Positions 15,780 through 24,896 of a DNA stretch of 64,000 nucleotides are shown here, piece after piece. The stretch lies in contig NZ_BAYA01000012.1 of NCBI RefSeq assembly GCF_000685015.1, forward strand, positions 124,001 to 188,000. Direction: 5' to 3'. This DNA comes from Paraburkholderia bannensis NBRC 103871. GTDB taxonomy: Bacteria > Pseudomonadota > Gammaproteobacteria > Burkholderiales > Burkholderiaceae. Made by a program: the position numbers and the translations under genes. The notes beneath the pieces are model-generated. The model ran no database searches, was not told the DNA's origin, and worked only from the letters and a program-made list of their open reading frames with translations. Position 1 is the stretch's first letter, and every line of letters starts with the position of its first letter.

Positions 15780-17585
15780 TTACTGCGCCGTCTTCGGCTC
15801 CGGCTGACGCAGACGGATGTGCAGTTCCTTCAGCTGACGCTCGTCAACTTCGCTCGGCGCCTGCGTGAGCAGACACTGTGCGCGTTGCGTCTTCGGGAAC
15901 GCGATCACGTCGCGGATCGAGTCGGCGCCGGCCATCATCGTGACGATGCGGTCGAGGCCGAACGCGATACCGCCGTGCGGCGGCGCGCCGTACTGCAGCG
16001 CGTCCAGCAGGAAGCCGAACTTCGCACGCGCTTCTTCCGGGCCGATCTTCAGCGCGCGGAACACCTTGCTCTGCACGTCTTCCTGATAGATACGAACCGA
16101 ACCGCCGCCGATTTCCCAGCCGTTGAGCACCATGTCGTACGCCTTCGCGAGGCAGCGGCCCGGATCCGTTTCCAGATATTCCAGGTGCTCGTCCTTCGGG
16201 CTCGTGAACGGGTGGTGAGCGGCCACGTAGCGGTTTTCTTCCTCGTCGTACTCGAACATCGGGAAGTCGATCACCCACAGCGGCTTCCAGCCCTTCTCGA
16301 CCAGGCCGTTGGCCTTGCCGAATTCCGAATGGCCGACCTTCAAGCGCAGCGCGCCCAGGCTGTCGTTCACGACCTTCGCGCGATCTGCCGCGAAGAAGAT
16401 GATGTCGCCGTCTTGCGCGCCGGTGCGCTCAAGGATCGCTGCGATCGACGCGTCGTGCAGGTTCTTGACGATCGGGCTTTGCAGACCGTCACGGCCCTTC
16501 GCGACTTCGTTGACCTTGATCCAGGCGAGGCCCTTCGCGCCGTAGATGCGCACGAATTCCGTGTAGCCGTCGATGTCGCCACGCGAGAGTTCCGCGCCCT
16601 TCGGCACGCGCAGTGCGGCAACGCGGCCGTCCTTGCTGTTGGCCGGCGTGCTGAACACCTTGAAGTCCACGTCCTTCATGGCGTCGGTGAGTTCCGTGAA
16701 TTCGAGCTTCACGCGCAGGTCGGGCTTGTCCGAACCGAAACGGCTCATGGCTTCCGAATACGGCATGACCGGGAACTTCGCGTCGAGTTCGACGCCGATC
16801 GTTTCCTTGAACACGTGACGCGCCATGTCTTCGAACAGGTCGCGGATTTCCTGCTCGCCGAGGAACGACGTTTCGCAGTCGATCTGCGTGAATTCGGGCT
16901 GACGGTCAGCGCGCAGGTCTTCGTCGCGGAAACACTTGACGATCTGGTAGTAGCGATCGAAGTTCGCCACCATCAGCAGCTGCTTGAAGAGCTGCGGCGA
17001 CTGCGGCAGCGCGAAGAACTGACCCGGGTTCGTGCGCGACGGCACGAGGTAGTCGCGGGCGCCTTCCGGCGTGCTCTTCGTGAGCATCGGCGTTTCGATG
17101 TCGATGAAGCCGAGCGCGTCCAGGTACTTGCGCGTTTCCATCGCCACGCGGTAACGCAGGCGCAGGTTGTGCTGCATCTGCGGACGGCGCAGATCCAGCA
17201 CGCGATGCGTGAGGCGCGTCGTTTCCGAGAGGTTGTCGTCGTCGAGCTGGAACGGCGGCGTGACCGACGCGTTCAGCACCACGAGTTCGTGGCACAGCAC
17301 TTCGATCTTGCCGCTCTTCAGGTTGGCGTTGACCGTGCCTTCCGGACGATTGCGAACCAGGCCCTTGATCTGCACGCAGAACTCGTTGCGCACGCCTTCG
17401 GCCACCTTGAACATCTCTGCACGGTCGGGGTCGCACACGACCTGTACCAGACCTTCGCGGTCGCGCAGGTCGATGAAGATAACGCCGCCATGGTCGCGGC
17501 GGCGTTGCACCCAACCGCACAGCGAAACGTTTTGGCCCAGCAGCTGTTCGGTCACCAGACCGCAGTATTCAGATCTCATCGACAT
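15780..17585 (-). CDS. aspS: Aspartyl-tRNA synthetase
   Basis: 601 residues, the bacterial AspRS length. The N-terminal OB-fold anticodon-binding domain begins at about residue 18 ([23 protein letters not shown]). The class II core carries [23 protein letters not shown]-like motif 2 surroundings (here [20 protein letters not shown]), the insertion domain, and motif 3 near [14 protein letters not shown]. It charges tRNA-Asp; like many bacteria without a separate AsnRS it could be non-discriminating, which cannot be judged here. It follows the DUF502 gene by 83 bases on the same strand and ends at a strong terminator. An alternative Met two codons downstream exists. Confidence 0.98.
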   Translation of the reverse strand: [601 protein letters not shown]

Positions 17586-17668
17586 GATGTTCGTCTTTCG
17601 TTATGCGTAAATTAAACGGGAAGCCCGCGCGTCTGGAACCGTCTGGAACCCGACGCGGCATCCGGTAT

Positions 17669-18298
17669 TTAAAGCGGGGGATCGATGGGGCGCCGAGGAG
17701 TCGCGGCTGGCGCGACGACGCCCATCGAAACAATATACTTGAGCGCGGCGTCGACCGTCATGTCGAGTTCGACGACTTCGCTCTTCGGCACCATCAGGAA
17801 AAAGCCCGACGTGGGATTGGGCGTGGTCGGCACATACACGCTCACGTGATCTTCCTGCAGATGGTTCACCACGTCGCCGCCCGGAATGCCGGTCAGGAAC
17901 GCGATGGTCCACGAGCCCTTGCGCGGGTACTCGATCAGGAGCGCCTTGCGAAAGGCATTGCCATTGCTGGAAAGCAGTGTATCGGAAACCTGCTGGATGC
18001 TTCCATAGAGCGGACCGATGATCGGGATGCGGCGCACCAGCGCATTCCACCATTCGACCAGCTTCTGGCCGATGAAGTTATGCGTGAGCAGGCCCACCAC
18101 GAAGATGAACGCCAGCGTGAGCACGGCGCCAAGGCCCGGCAGATGGAACGGCGGCCGCCACGACTCCGGCAGCAACAGCAAGGTCTGATCCATCGTGCTG
18201 ATGACGAGATTCAGCACCCACAGCGTGATGGCCAGCGGCACCAGCACGAGCAGGCCGGTCAGGAATACCGATTTGAAAGTCGCTTTCTTGATCGTCAT
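17669..18298 (-). CDS. DUF502 family inner-membrane protein
   Basis: 209 residues from ATG 18298, preceded by GGATGG. Two membrane helices are evident: about 12-35 (FLTGLLVLVPLAITLWVLNLVI) and about 57-77 (AVLTLAFIFVVGLLTHNFIG). Between and after them are the family segments RIPIIGPLYGSIQQVSDTLL and FLTGIPGG and the VSVYVPTTPNPTSGFFLMVP stretch. DUF502 proteins are widespread and uncharacterised. It sits between the FmdB-type gene and aspS on the same strand, an arrangement seen in related bacteria, so the three are probably co-transcribed. Confidence 0.9.
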   Translation of the reverse strand: MTIKKATFKSVFLTGLLVLVPLAITLWVLNLVISTMDQTLLLLPESWRPPFHLPGLGAVLTLAFIFVVGLLTHNFIGQKLVEWWNALVRRIPIIGPLYGSIQQVSDTLLSSNGNAFRKALLIEYPRKGSWTIAFLTGIPGGDVVNHLQEDHVSVYVPTTPNPTSGFFLMVPKSEVVELDMTVDAALKYIVSMGVVAPAATPRRPIDPPL

Positions 18299-18376
18299 GT
18301 ACACGCCATCCAGGCTGCGCGCGTCGCGCAGTGTGTGCGGCCTGGCCCCGGAAAACCGGGCCCGGGCCGCCGGGTT

Positions 18377-18751
18377 TCAGGTCGAGCCTGCCGTGCTTGC
18401 GCTGCTGCTTGCGCCGCTCGTGCTCGACGCAGCGGGTGCGCTCGCGGCAGGCGCAGCGGGCGCGCTGTCGGCTGCCGGCTTGCTGGCTTCGGACGACGAC
18501 GATGCGCCGTCAGCCTTCGCGCCGGTTGCAGCCGCGCTCGTGCCGCCACCGTTGCCACCGTTGCTATTGCCGCCGCGGAAGTCGGTGACGTACCAGCCCG
18601 AGCCCTTGAGCTGGAAGCCGGCAGCAGTAACCTGCTTGCGAAATGCGTCCGCACCGCAGCTTGGGCACTGCGTCAGGGGCGCATCGCTGATCTTCTGCAG
18701 GCAGTCCTTGTCGAAGCCGCACGACTCGCAGCGGTAAGCGTAGATCGGCAT
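18377..18751 (-). CDS. FmdB/CxxC_CxxC-type zinc ribbon protein
   Basis: 124 residues from ATG 18751, with AGGAAAGAG just upstream. The first 60 residues form the compact zinc ribbon: PIYAYRCESCGFDKDCLQ, then LTQCPSCGADAFRKQV, then GFQLKGSGWYVTDF. Four cysteines would bind one Zn. The remaining 60 or so residues are almost only Ser, Ala, Gly and Pro, a disordered tail that varies between species. The family is linked by name to formamidase regulation, but its function in most bacteria is unknown. It is first in the probable FmdB-DUF502-aspS unit. Confidence 0.9.
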   Translation of the reverse strand: MPIYAYRCESCGFDKDCLQKISDAPLTQCPSCGADAFRKQVTAAGFQLKGSGWYVTDFRGGNSNGGNGGGTSAAATGAKADGASSSSEASKPAADSAPAAPAASAPAASSTSGASSSASTAGST

Positions 18752-18975
18752 GATCTCTTTCCTGATGAAACGAGTGAAAGTCAGGCCTGAAAACCTGACA
18801 AATGCTTGCAAAGCCTTGAATTATAGCCGCAAACGCTCCCCTGGCCTGGGAATTGCCGGGAGGGGACGAACGTAGCGCACTCGCGTGTAGTTGGGGACGG
18901 CTTGCCCCCTATCAAGGGTTTGCAGGTGTTTTCAGGCGCGCGGCGCGCTTTGGGCGGCGTCGCCGCATGCCGTTT

Positions 18976-19617
18976 CTAGGTGTTGCGCCGCCACGTCAGC
19001 CAGCGCTCGCGCCCCTGAAATACGGGCAGCGAGCCCTCGACGCCCTGGTCGTCCATCAGCGTGAAATACGGCGTGAGCAGCGCGTCGAGTTCGGCGCGAT
19101 CGATGCCGAACGGCGGCCCCTTGGGCGTCTCGCCAATGAAGAAGTAGCCCGCCAGCAGCGCGCCCGGCGCGAGCAGTTCAGCCATGCGGCGTGCGTAATC
19201 GGCGCGCTGGGCTTTAGGCAGCGCACACAGGAAGGCGCGTTCGAAGATCCACGCGGGCGCGAACGGCGGCGCGTAGGTGTAGAAGTCGGCTTGCTCGACG
19301 ACGTTCGCGTAGTCGCCCAGCGCCGCGCGCGCGTGCGCGACGGCAGTCGGCGAGAAGTCGATGGCGCGCACCGTGCGGCCGCGCTCGGCCAGCCAGCGCG
19401 CTTCCCACGCGTTGCCGCAGCCGGGAATCAGCACGGCGGCATCGGGATGCGCGGTGGCGAACGCCTCGAAGGCCGGCAGCACGCCCGCCTGGTCCCACGG
19501 CGTGAAGCCGCGCTCGAAGCGTTCGTCCCAGAACGCGGGCGCGGCTGGGTCGCGGCTTTCGAATTCGGGCGCCTGGCCGGTTTGCCCTGCTTGCTCCGGC
19601 GTTGTCGGGTCGCTCAT
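18976..19617 (-). CDS. TPMT-family SAM-dependent methyltransferase
   Basis: 213 residues, preceded by AAGGAG. It has the thiopurine S-methyltransferase-type signature: FWDERFERGFTPWDQAGVLP near residue 29, the SAM-binding loop VLIPGCGNAWEARWLAERG, and AIDFSPTAVAHAR, with FLCALPKAQRADYARRMAELL later. Bacterial members methylate thiol, selenium, tellurium or thiocyanate-type nucleophiles; the natural substrate is not predictable. It is 50 bases downstream of ubiB on the same strand. The proximity to ubi genes does not imply a quinone role, since TPMT proteins are not ubiquinone methyltransferases. Confidence 0.85.
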   Translation of the reverse strand: MSDPTTPEQAGQTGQAPEFESRDPAAPAFWDERFERGFTPWDQAGVLPAFEAFATAHPDAAVLIPGCGNAWEARWLAERGRTVRAIDFSPTAVAHARAALGDYANVVEQADFYTYAPPFAPAWIFERAFLCALPKAQRADYARRMAELLAPGALLAGYFFIGETPKGPPFGIDRAELDALLTPYFTLMDDQGVEGSLPVFQGRERWLTWRRNT

Positions 19618-19667
19618 CGTCTCACTCCTTGTCTGCGGTGGCCTGCGCTGGCTGCACTACGCCTCGA

Positions 19668-21248
19668 TCAACCGCCGTATCCGTAGGCCAGCGCCAGCCA
19701 CACACGCGCCGCCACCATCCCCACGCCCACCGCCACGCCGAACACCACCAGCCCCTGCAGCAGCCGATTGGTGCGGCGCTGCTCGATGAGAATCTGGCGG
19801 ATCGCCTCGTCGTTGGCGTGGCCGGGCTCCTGGCGATGCAGCAGCGCCTGATGCACGAGGCGCGGCAACTGCGGCAGTGTCTTGCTCCATTGTGGCGCTT
19901 CGATCTTGAAACGCTCGAACCAGCCGCGCAGGCCGATCTGCTCGGTCATCCAGCGCTCCAGATACGGCTTGGCCGTCTTCCAGAGATCCAGTTCGGGATC
20001 GAGAGAGCGCCCCAGCCCTTCCACGTTCAGCATGGTCTTTTGCAGCAGCACGAGCTGCGGCTGGATTTCCACGTTGAAGCGGCGCGACGTCTGGAACAGG
20101 CGCAGCAGCACCTGACCGAGCGAAATATCCTTGAGCGCGCGATCGAAGTACGGCTCGCAGACCGCGCGGATCGCGCTTTCCAGCTCCTCGACGCGGGTCG
20201 TCGGCGGCACCCAGCCCGACTCGATATGCAGCGTCGCCACGCGGTGATAGTCGCGCTTGAAGAAGGCGAGGAAGTTCTGCGCCAGGTAGTTCTTGTCGAA
20301 GTCCGACAGCGCGCCGACGATACCGAAGTCCAGCGCGATATAGCGCCCGAAGTGCGCCGGATCAAGGCTCACCTGGATGTTGCCGGGGTGCATATCGGCG
20401 TGGAAAAAGCCGTCGCGGAACACCTGCGTGAAGAAGATCTCGACGCCTTCGCGCGCGAGCTTGGGAATGTCCACGCCCGCCGCGCGCAGCCGGTCGACCT
20501 GGCTGATCGGCACGCCCACCATGCGCTCCATCACGAGCACATTGGCCGTGCTGAACTCCCAGTACATCTCGGGCACCATCAGCAGATCCAGCCCCGCGAA
20601 GTTGCGGCGCAGCTGGCTGCCGTTGGCGGCCTCGCGCATCAGGTCGAGTTCGTCGTGCAGATACTTGTCGAATTCGGCGACCACTTCGCGCGGCTTCAGG
20701 CGCTTGCCGTCGGCCCACAGGCGCTCGGCCCACACGGCGATATCGCGCAGCAGCAGCAGGTCGGAGTCGATCACTGGGCGCATGTTCGGGCGCAGCACCT
20801 TCACCGCCACGGCCTTGCCCGCGTGCTGGCCCGACTTCACCTTGGCGAAGTGCACCTGCGCGATCGAGGCGCTGGCCACCGGCACGCGCTCGAAATCGTC
20901 GAACAGCGTGTCGACGGGCGCGCCCAGCGATTTTTCGATGATGTCGATGGCCACCTGCGATTCGAACGGCGGCACCTGATCCTGAAGCTTGGCGAGCTCA
21001 TTGGCGATATCGAGCGGCAGCAGGTCGCGCCGCGTCGACAGCACCTGGCCGAACTTCACGAAGATGGGGCCGAGGCTTTCGAGCGCGAGGCGCAGACGCA
21101 CGCCCGGCGGTTGATCGAACTTGCGGCCAATCGTGGTGATGCGGAGCAGCAGTCTGACGCGCCGGTCATTGATCCGGCTCAACATCATTTCGTCGAGACC
21201 GAAGCGGATAACCGTAAAAACAATCTTCAGGAAACGCAGAAAACGCAT
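19668..21248 (-). CDS. ubiB: Ubiquinone biosynthesis atypical kinase UbiB
   Basis: 526 residues, typical of UbiB/ABC1/COQ8. The family KxGQ motif appears as FVKFGQVLSTRRDLLP (residues about 64-79). The nucleotide-binding Ala-rich segment SIAQVHFAKVKSG, the ADMHPGNIQVS catalytic-loop equivalent and the DFGIVGAL metal-binding motif are present. Two C-terminal membrane helices occur around residues 490-525 (LLQGLVVFGVAVGVGMVAARVWLAL). UbiB is needed for coenzyme Q synthesis, probably as an ATPase organising membrane intermediates. It starts three bases after the ubiJ stop, so ubiJ-ubiB are co-translated. Confidence 0.97.
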   Translation of the reverse strand: MRFLRFLKIVFTVIRFGLDEMMLSRINDRRVRLLLRITTIGRKFDQPPGVRLRLALESLGPIFVKFGQVLSTRRDLLPLDIANELAKLQDQVPPFESQVAIDIIEKSLGAPVDTLFDDFERVPVASASIAQVHFAKVKSGQHAGKAVAVKVLRPNMRPVIDSDLLLLRDIAVWAERLWADGKRLKPREVVAEFDKYLHDELDLMREAANGSQLRRNFAGLDLLMVPEMYWEFSTANVLVMERMVGVPISQVDRLRAAGVDIPKLAREGVEIFFTQVFRDGFFHADMHPGNIQVSLDPAHFGRYIALDFGIVGALSDFDKNYLAQNFLAFFKRDYHRVATLHIESGWVPPTTRVEELESAIRAVCEPYFDRALKDISLGQVLLRLFQTSRRFNVEIQPQLVLLQKTMLNVEGLGRSLDPELDLWKTAKPYLERWMTEQIGLRGWFERFKIEAPQWSKTLPQLPRLVHQALLHRQEPGHANDEAIRQILIEQRRTNRLLQGLVVFGVAVGVGMVAARVWLALAYGYGG

Positions 21249-21251
21249 GTC

Positions 21252-21908
21252 TTAATTGCCTTGTAGCGGGCTCGGGCCGCGCGAGGCCGGGTGCTGAACC
21301 CCGCCTGCGCCGCGCGCTTGTGTTTTTTGTTCAAGGCGCTCGATGCGCTTTTCGACGCGCGCGAGCGCATCGCGCGCGCGGGACAGCTCGGTGTTGAAGC
21401 TGTCGAGCTCGGCGTGCCGCACGAGTTGCGGCTGTTCGTCGAGCAGATACTCGGTCACGGAGCCCAGCACGTTGCGGCCGGTGCGCATCGCCTGCTGGTG
21501 CGCGGCGCGCGCGAACGACGCAATGCGCGAGGCCGGCGCGTCACCGATCAGCTTCGCGAGATCCTCCTCTGGCTCCCAGCGCAGGTGCTCGGCGAGCTTG
21601 CCGATGATCTGCGCGAATTCGGCGTCGCCTTCGATCTTGACGTGCTTCATGACGGCGGACTGGCCGCCCTGGACATACGAGGACAGCGCGCCCGCCGGCA
21701 GCGAGAGCGCGACATCGGCGTGACCCGCGTCCTGCTCCTCCACTGCCGCCAGATAGCCGTCAGGCTGCACGAGCATGGTGAGAACGACGGGCGGACAGGA
21801 CAGGCGCGCCGTCTTGCCGGCGTAAGGAGCGAGGCGGTTGCGGGCCCACGATTCGCGGGCGAGCAGGTGATTGACAGCGGCGGCGAAGGGCTTGGCGGCG
21901 AGAGTCAT
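21252..21908 (-). CDS. ubiJ: Ubiquinone biosynthesis accessory factor UbiJ (SCP2 domain)
   Basis: 218 residues from ATG 21908. The N-terminal two thirds match the SCP2-type sterol-carrier domain of UbiJ: FAAAVNHLLARESWARNRLA, then KTARLSCPPVVLTMLVQPDG, then VMKHVKIEGDAEFAQIIGKL with LRWEPEEDLAKLIGD. The C-terminus (about 160-205) is a predicted coiled coil (ELSRARDALARVEKRIERLEQ). UbiJ binds ubiquinone intermediates and scaffolds the cytosolic Ubi complex with UbiK. It lies between the Tim44-domain gene and ubiB, with ubiE one gene further upstream. Confidence 0.93.
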   Translation of the reverse strand: MTLAAKPFAAAVNHLLARESWARNRLAPYAGKTARLSCPPVVLTMLVQPDGYLAAVEEQDAGHADVALSLPAGALSSYVQGGQSAVMKHVKIEGDAEFAQIIGKLAEHLRWEPEEDLAKLIGDAPASRIASFARAAHQQAMRTGRNVLGSVTEYLLDEQPQLVRHAELDSFNTELSRARDALARVEKRIERLEQKTQARGAGGVQHPASRGPSPLQGN

Positions 21909-21920
21909 CGGCTTGGAAAT

Positions 21921-21956
21921 AAAAAAACCCGCGCGGGCATCGAGCTCGCGCGGGTT
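21921..21956 (-). terminator. Intrinsic terminator between the Tim44-domain gene and ubiJ
   Basis: On the minus strand a perfect 10-bp stem (AACCCGCGCG / CGCGCGGGTT, forward 21926-21935 and 21947-21956) is followed by a run of T (forward A-run 21921-21927). It ends transcription from the Tim44-domain gene, partial or complete, just before ubiJ, whose start is at 21908. Confidence 0.8.
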
Positions 21957-22042
21957 CCTATTGTAGCGTTCGAGGCGCAAGGCCGCGCCGCCACAGGGCG
22001 CGCGCTAGTGGGCCACGCCGTCGAATGTGCTCAGTGCGTCGC

Positions 22043-23038
22043 TCAATGCGACTCGACCTGCTGGATGCCCGCGAGCAGCCAGCCTTCGCCTGTCGAGCGC
22101 GACTTCGACAGATTCCAGATCTCGACGAACGGCTCGGCGGCAGCGCCCGCCTCTTCGCGGATCAGGCCGGAGAAGCGCACGCTCGCCAGGTAGTCGCTGC
22201 CGCGCTCGTCGACCGCCAGCAGGTCGGCGTTGAGCTGCACGACGTCGGTCTGGTTGCTCTGCGCGCCACGGCTCGCGAGGTCGACGCGGATCTCCGCGAA
22301 CATCTCGGGCGTGGTGAATTCGCGGATGTCCTCGATATTGCCCACGTCCCATGCGGCCTGCAGTCGCACGAAGTAGACCTTGGCGTTACGCAGGAAGGAT
22401 TCGGTGTCGAAGCCCGCGGGCACGTCAGGCGCGGCGCTGATCTGCGGCGTGGTCAGCGGCTGCGCTTCGGGCGCGAGGTACTGGCCCGTGGGCGGCGCGG
22501 TGTAGCGCGGCTCCTGCGGACGGTAACCACCCGCCTGGTTCAGGCTCGCCCCACCCGTCTGATACGCGGGCTGCGACTCGCGACGGCGGCTCATGAACTT
22601 GCGGATCAGCCAGATGGCGACGAACGCGATCAGTGCAATCACGATCATGTTGGCCATCATGCCGGCGAACGCTTCGCCCAGACCAAAGTGCGAGAGCAGT
22701 GCTGCAATGCCCAGACCGGCCGCGAGACCCGCGATCGGCCCGAGCCAGCGGTTGCGCGCCGGTGCGGGCGTGGGCGCCGGCGTGGGTGCGCCGGGTTGGG
22801 CGCGCTGCGCGCCGGCTTGCTGCGTGGGGCTGGGTTGCGCGGGCGGCGGCGTGGTGCTGCGCTGCGACGCCACCGACGACTGACGGCCCAGGCTGCGTCC
22901 GCCACCCATGCGTCTTGCTTCAGCGTCGAGCGAGGCCAGGCTGCCTGCCACGATCGCGCCAATCACTGCGAAAGTGCCAATCCGCCTCGCCCAAGACGTT
23001 GAAAGCTTTTTGGAAGCTGAACTACAGGTCTCAGACAT
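22043..23038 (-). CDS. Tim44-like domain membrane protein
   Basis: 331 residues. A hydrophobic N-terminal segment (about 20-38, GTFAVIGAIVAGSLASLDAEA) is followed by the ARRMGGGRSLGRQ motif typical of bacterial Tim44-domain proteins. Next come a Pro/Ala/Gln linker (60-95), two adjacent helices (about 98-145, including GLGIAALLSHFGLGEAFAG and MIVIALIAFVAIWLI), and a Tim44 domain (about 205-330, FLRNAKVYFVRLQAAWDVGN onward). The Tim44 fold resembles NTF2/SCP-type small domains; its role in bacteria is unclear. It sits between ubiE and ubiJ, an intriguing position but not proof of a quinone role. Confidence 0.88.
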   Translation of the reverse strand: MSETCSSASKKLSTSWARRIGTFAVIGAIVAGSLASLDAEARRMGGGRSLGRQSSVASQRSTTPPPAQPSPTQQAGAQRAQPGAPTPAPTPAPARNRWLGPIAGLAAGLGIAALLSHFGLGEAFAGMMANMIVIALIAFVAIWLIRKFMSRRRESQPAYQTGGASLNQAGGYRPQEPRYTAPPTGQYLAPEAQPLTTPQISAAPDVPAGFDTESFLRNAKVYFVRLQAAWDVGNIEDIREFTTPEMFAEIRVDLASRGAQSNQTDVVQLNADLLAVDERGSDYLASVRFSGLIREEAGAAAEPFVEIWNLSKSRSTGEGWLLAGIQQVESH

Positions 23039-23074
23039 GGCGAAATTTCCTTTAAAGACAGTGATTTAGGAACA

Positions 23075-23806
23075 TTAGTATTTTGTCCCGACGTGTAAGG
23101 CTACCACGCCAGCTGACAAATTGTAATATTTGACGGCGTCGAGGCCGACTTGTTCCATCATCGTCTTCAATGTTTCCTGGTCAGGATGCATGCGGATCGA
23201 CTCCGCGAGGTACTGGTAACTGTCCGCGTCCTGGGCAAAGCGTTTGCCGAGCCACGGCAGCACCTTGAACGAATAGACATCGTAAGCCTTCTTGAGCGGC
23301 TCCCAGACCTTCGAGAATTCGAGCACCATCACGCGGCCGCCCGGCTTGATGACGCGGCGCATTTCGGCGAGCGCGCGATCCTTGTGGGTCATGTTGCGCA
23401 GGCCGAAGGCCACCGTCACCAGATCGAAGTAGTTGTCCGGGAACGGAATCTTCTCCGCGTCGCACAGCAGCGCGGGCGTGATCACGCCCTTGTCGATCAG
23501 GCGGTCGCGGCCCACGCGCAGCATCGATTCGTTGATGTCGGTGTGCCAGACTTCGCCGCTCGGGCCGGCCTTCTTCGCGAACGCCATCGACAGGTCGCCC
23601 GTGCCGCCCGCGATGTCGAGCACCTTCGCGCCCGGACGGATGTTCGCCTGTGCGATCGTGAAAGCCTTCCAGGCGCGGTGCAGCCCGCCCGACATCAGAT
23701 CGTTCATCAGGTCGTAGTTCGAGGCGACCGAGTGGAACACACCGGCCACCTTCTTCGCCTTGTCCTGTTCGTCGACTGTCTGATAGCCGAAGTGGGTTTT
23801 GCTCAT
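23075..23806 (-). CDS. ubiE: Ubiquinone/menaquinone C-methyltransferase UbiE
   Basis: 243 residues, normal for UbiE. It begins MSKTHFGYQTVDEQDKAKKV, then VFHSVASNYDLMNDLMSGGL with WK. SAM motif I is VLDIAGGTGDLSMAFA, and the family signature LVTVAFGLRNMTHKDRALAEM and PGGRVMVLEFSKV are present. It methylates the benzoquinol ring carbon in coenzyme Q synthesis (C2). The next gene downstream is the Tim44-domain gene after 36 bases, and the DUF971 gene ends 102 bases upstream, all on the minus strand. Confidence 0.97.
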   Translation of the reverse strand: MSKTHFGYQTVDEQDKAKKVAGVFHSVASNYDLMNDLMSGGLHRAWKAFTIAQANIRPGAKVLDIAGGTGDLSMAFAKKAGPSGEVWHTDINESMLRVGRDRLIDKGVITPALLCDAEKIPFPDNYFDLVTVAFGLRNMTHKDRALAEMRRVIKPGGRVMVLEFSKVWEPLKKAYDVYSFKVLPWLGKRFAQDADSYQYLAESIRMHPDQETLKTMMEQVGLDAVKYYNLSAGVVALHVGTKY

Positions 23807-23908
23807 CGCGCTCGTCCTTTCGCGGGTCTTGAACCGGATCGTGTCCGGATCTTTTTAGATGGAGTGCGCCGCGCCCCTCGCGCGGCGGCTGGATCGTAAC
23901 AGGAAGCG

Positions 23909-24334
23909 TCAGTGGCAGTGGCCGTGCGCGGCAGCGCCGGGTGGTAACTGCGCTGCCATCGGCGCATCGCGCTCGACGCCGGCCGCCTTGAGCTTCGCGA
24001 AATACTCGGCCCACAGCGCGTCCTGACGCGTCGCCAGCTCGTAGAGCTGGTCCCAGGAATAGATCCCGGTATTGTGACCGTCGGAGAAAGTGGGTTGCAG
24101 CGCGTAGTGACCGACGCCTTCGAGCGCCGTGATCGTCACCTCGCGCTTGCCGGTCTGCAGCGTCTCCTGGCCGGGGCCGTGACCGCGCACCTCGGCGGAG
24201 GGCGAAAAAACGCGCATCAGTTCGAACGGAATGCGATAACTCTCGCCGTTCGCATACTGGAGTTCGAGCACACGCGACAGCGCGTGCACCACCACGCCGG
24301 TCGGCACCGGCGTATCGGATTTCAGTCCACTCAT
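23909..24334 (-). CDS. DUF971 / gamma-butyrobetaine hydroxylase-like N-terminal domain protein
   Basis: 141 residues from ATG 24334. The DUF971 core reads VLELQYANGESYRIPFELMRVFSPSAEVRGHGP, then V.I.ALE.VGHYALQPTFSDGHNTGIYSWDQLYEL. This is the small GBBH-like_N domain, whose conserved C/H residues can bind metal in related proteins. The function of free-standing members is unknown; in some bacteria they accompany iron-sulfur assembly genes. The last residues are HGHCH, a metal-binding-looking tail. It sits between the HIT gene and ubiE on the same strand. Confidence 0.88.
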   Translation of the reverse strand: MSGLKSDTPVPTGVVVHALSRVLELQYANGESYRIPFELMRVFSPSAEVRGHGPGQETLQTGKREVTITALEGVGHYALQPTFSDGHNTGIYSWDQLYELATRQDALWAEYFAKLKAAGVERDAPMAAQLPPGAAAHGHCH

Positions 24335-24419
24335 GATCGTCCCTGATCGAACATTGCGAGCACCGCGCTCATCCTGCACATCCCGCTCATCCGTCAACTA
24401 GCGACGCTCACGCCCGCAT

Positions 24420-24854
24420 TCACGACGCCAGCGCCTGCTCCATTTCCTGGCGCACCGCTTCGCGCAGCAGCGTGGCCTGCGCGCGGCGTTGCCCGAGCAT
24501 CGCCTCGGACACCGTGCGCTGACGCGGCGACCACACCGACATCGGGAAATGCGCGTCGTTGGTGAAGCGCGGAATCACGTGCCAATGAACATGCGGCACC
24601 TGGTTGCCGAGGCTCGCCAGGTTCACCTTGGACGGCTGCATGATGCGGCGCAGCGCGCGCTCGACCGCATATACGGCGCGCATAAGGTGTTCCCGGTCGG
24701 CATCGGCGAGATCCGAGAACTCGGCGACATGCGTATTCCAGATCACGCGGCAAAAGCCCGGATATTCGGCTTCGGCGGTCGCGAGGACGACGCGCATACG
24801 CTCGTCTTCCCACAGCACTTCACCGCCTTCCTCATTACAGAATACGCATCCCAT
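24420..24854 (-). CDS. HIT family protein (nucleotide hydrolase/transferase)
   Basis: 144 residues. It starts MGCVFCNEEGGEVLWEDERM, with a CxxC. The histidine triad is HVHWHVIPRF (H-x-H-x-H), preceded by VNLASLGNQVP. Bacterial HIT hydrolases cleave nucleoside phosphoramidates or dinucleoside polyphosphates through the central His. The natural substrate is unknown. It is 42 bases downstream of the large FAD/iron-sulfur oxidoreductase gene and 85 bases upstream of the DUF971 gene, so probably in the same transcript. Confidence 0.92.
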   Translation of the reverse strand: MGCVFCNEEGGEVLWEDERMRVVLATAEAEYPGFCRVIWNTHVAEFSDLADADREHLMRAVYAVERALRRIMQPSKVNLASLGNQVPHVHWHVIPRFTNDAHFPMSVWSPRQRTVSEAMLGQRRAQATLLREAVRQEMEQALAS

Positions 24855-24896
24855 CGTCGTCCTCGAACCCGTGTTACGGAAAAATTGGCGCAGCCA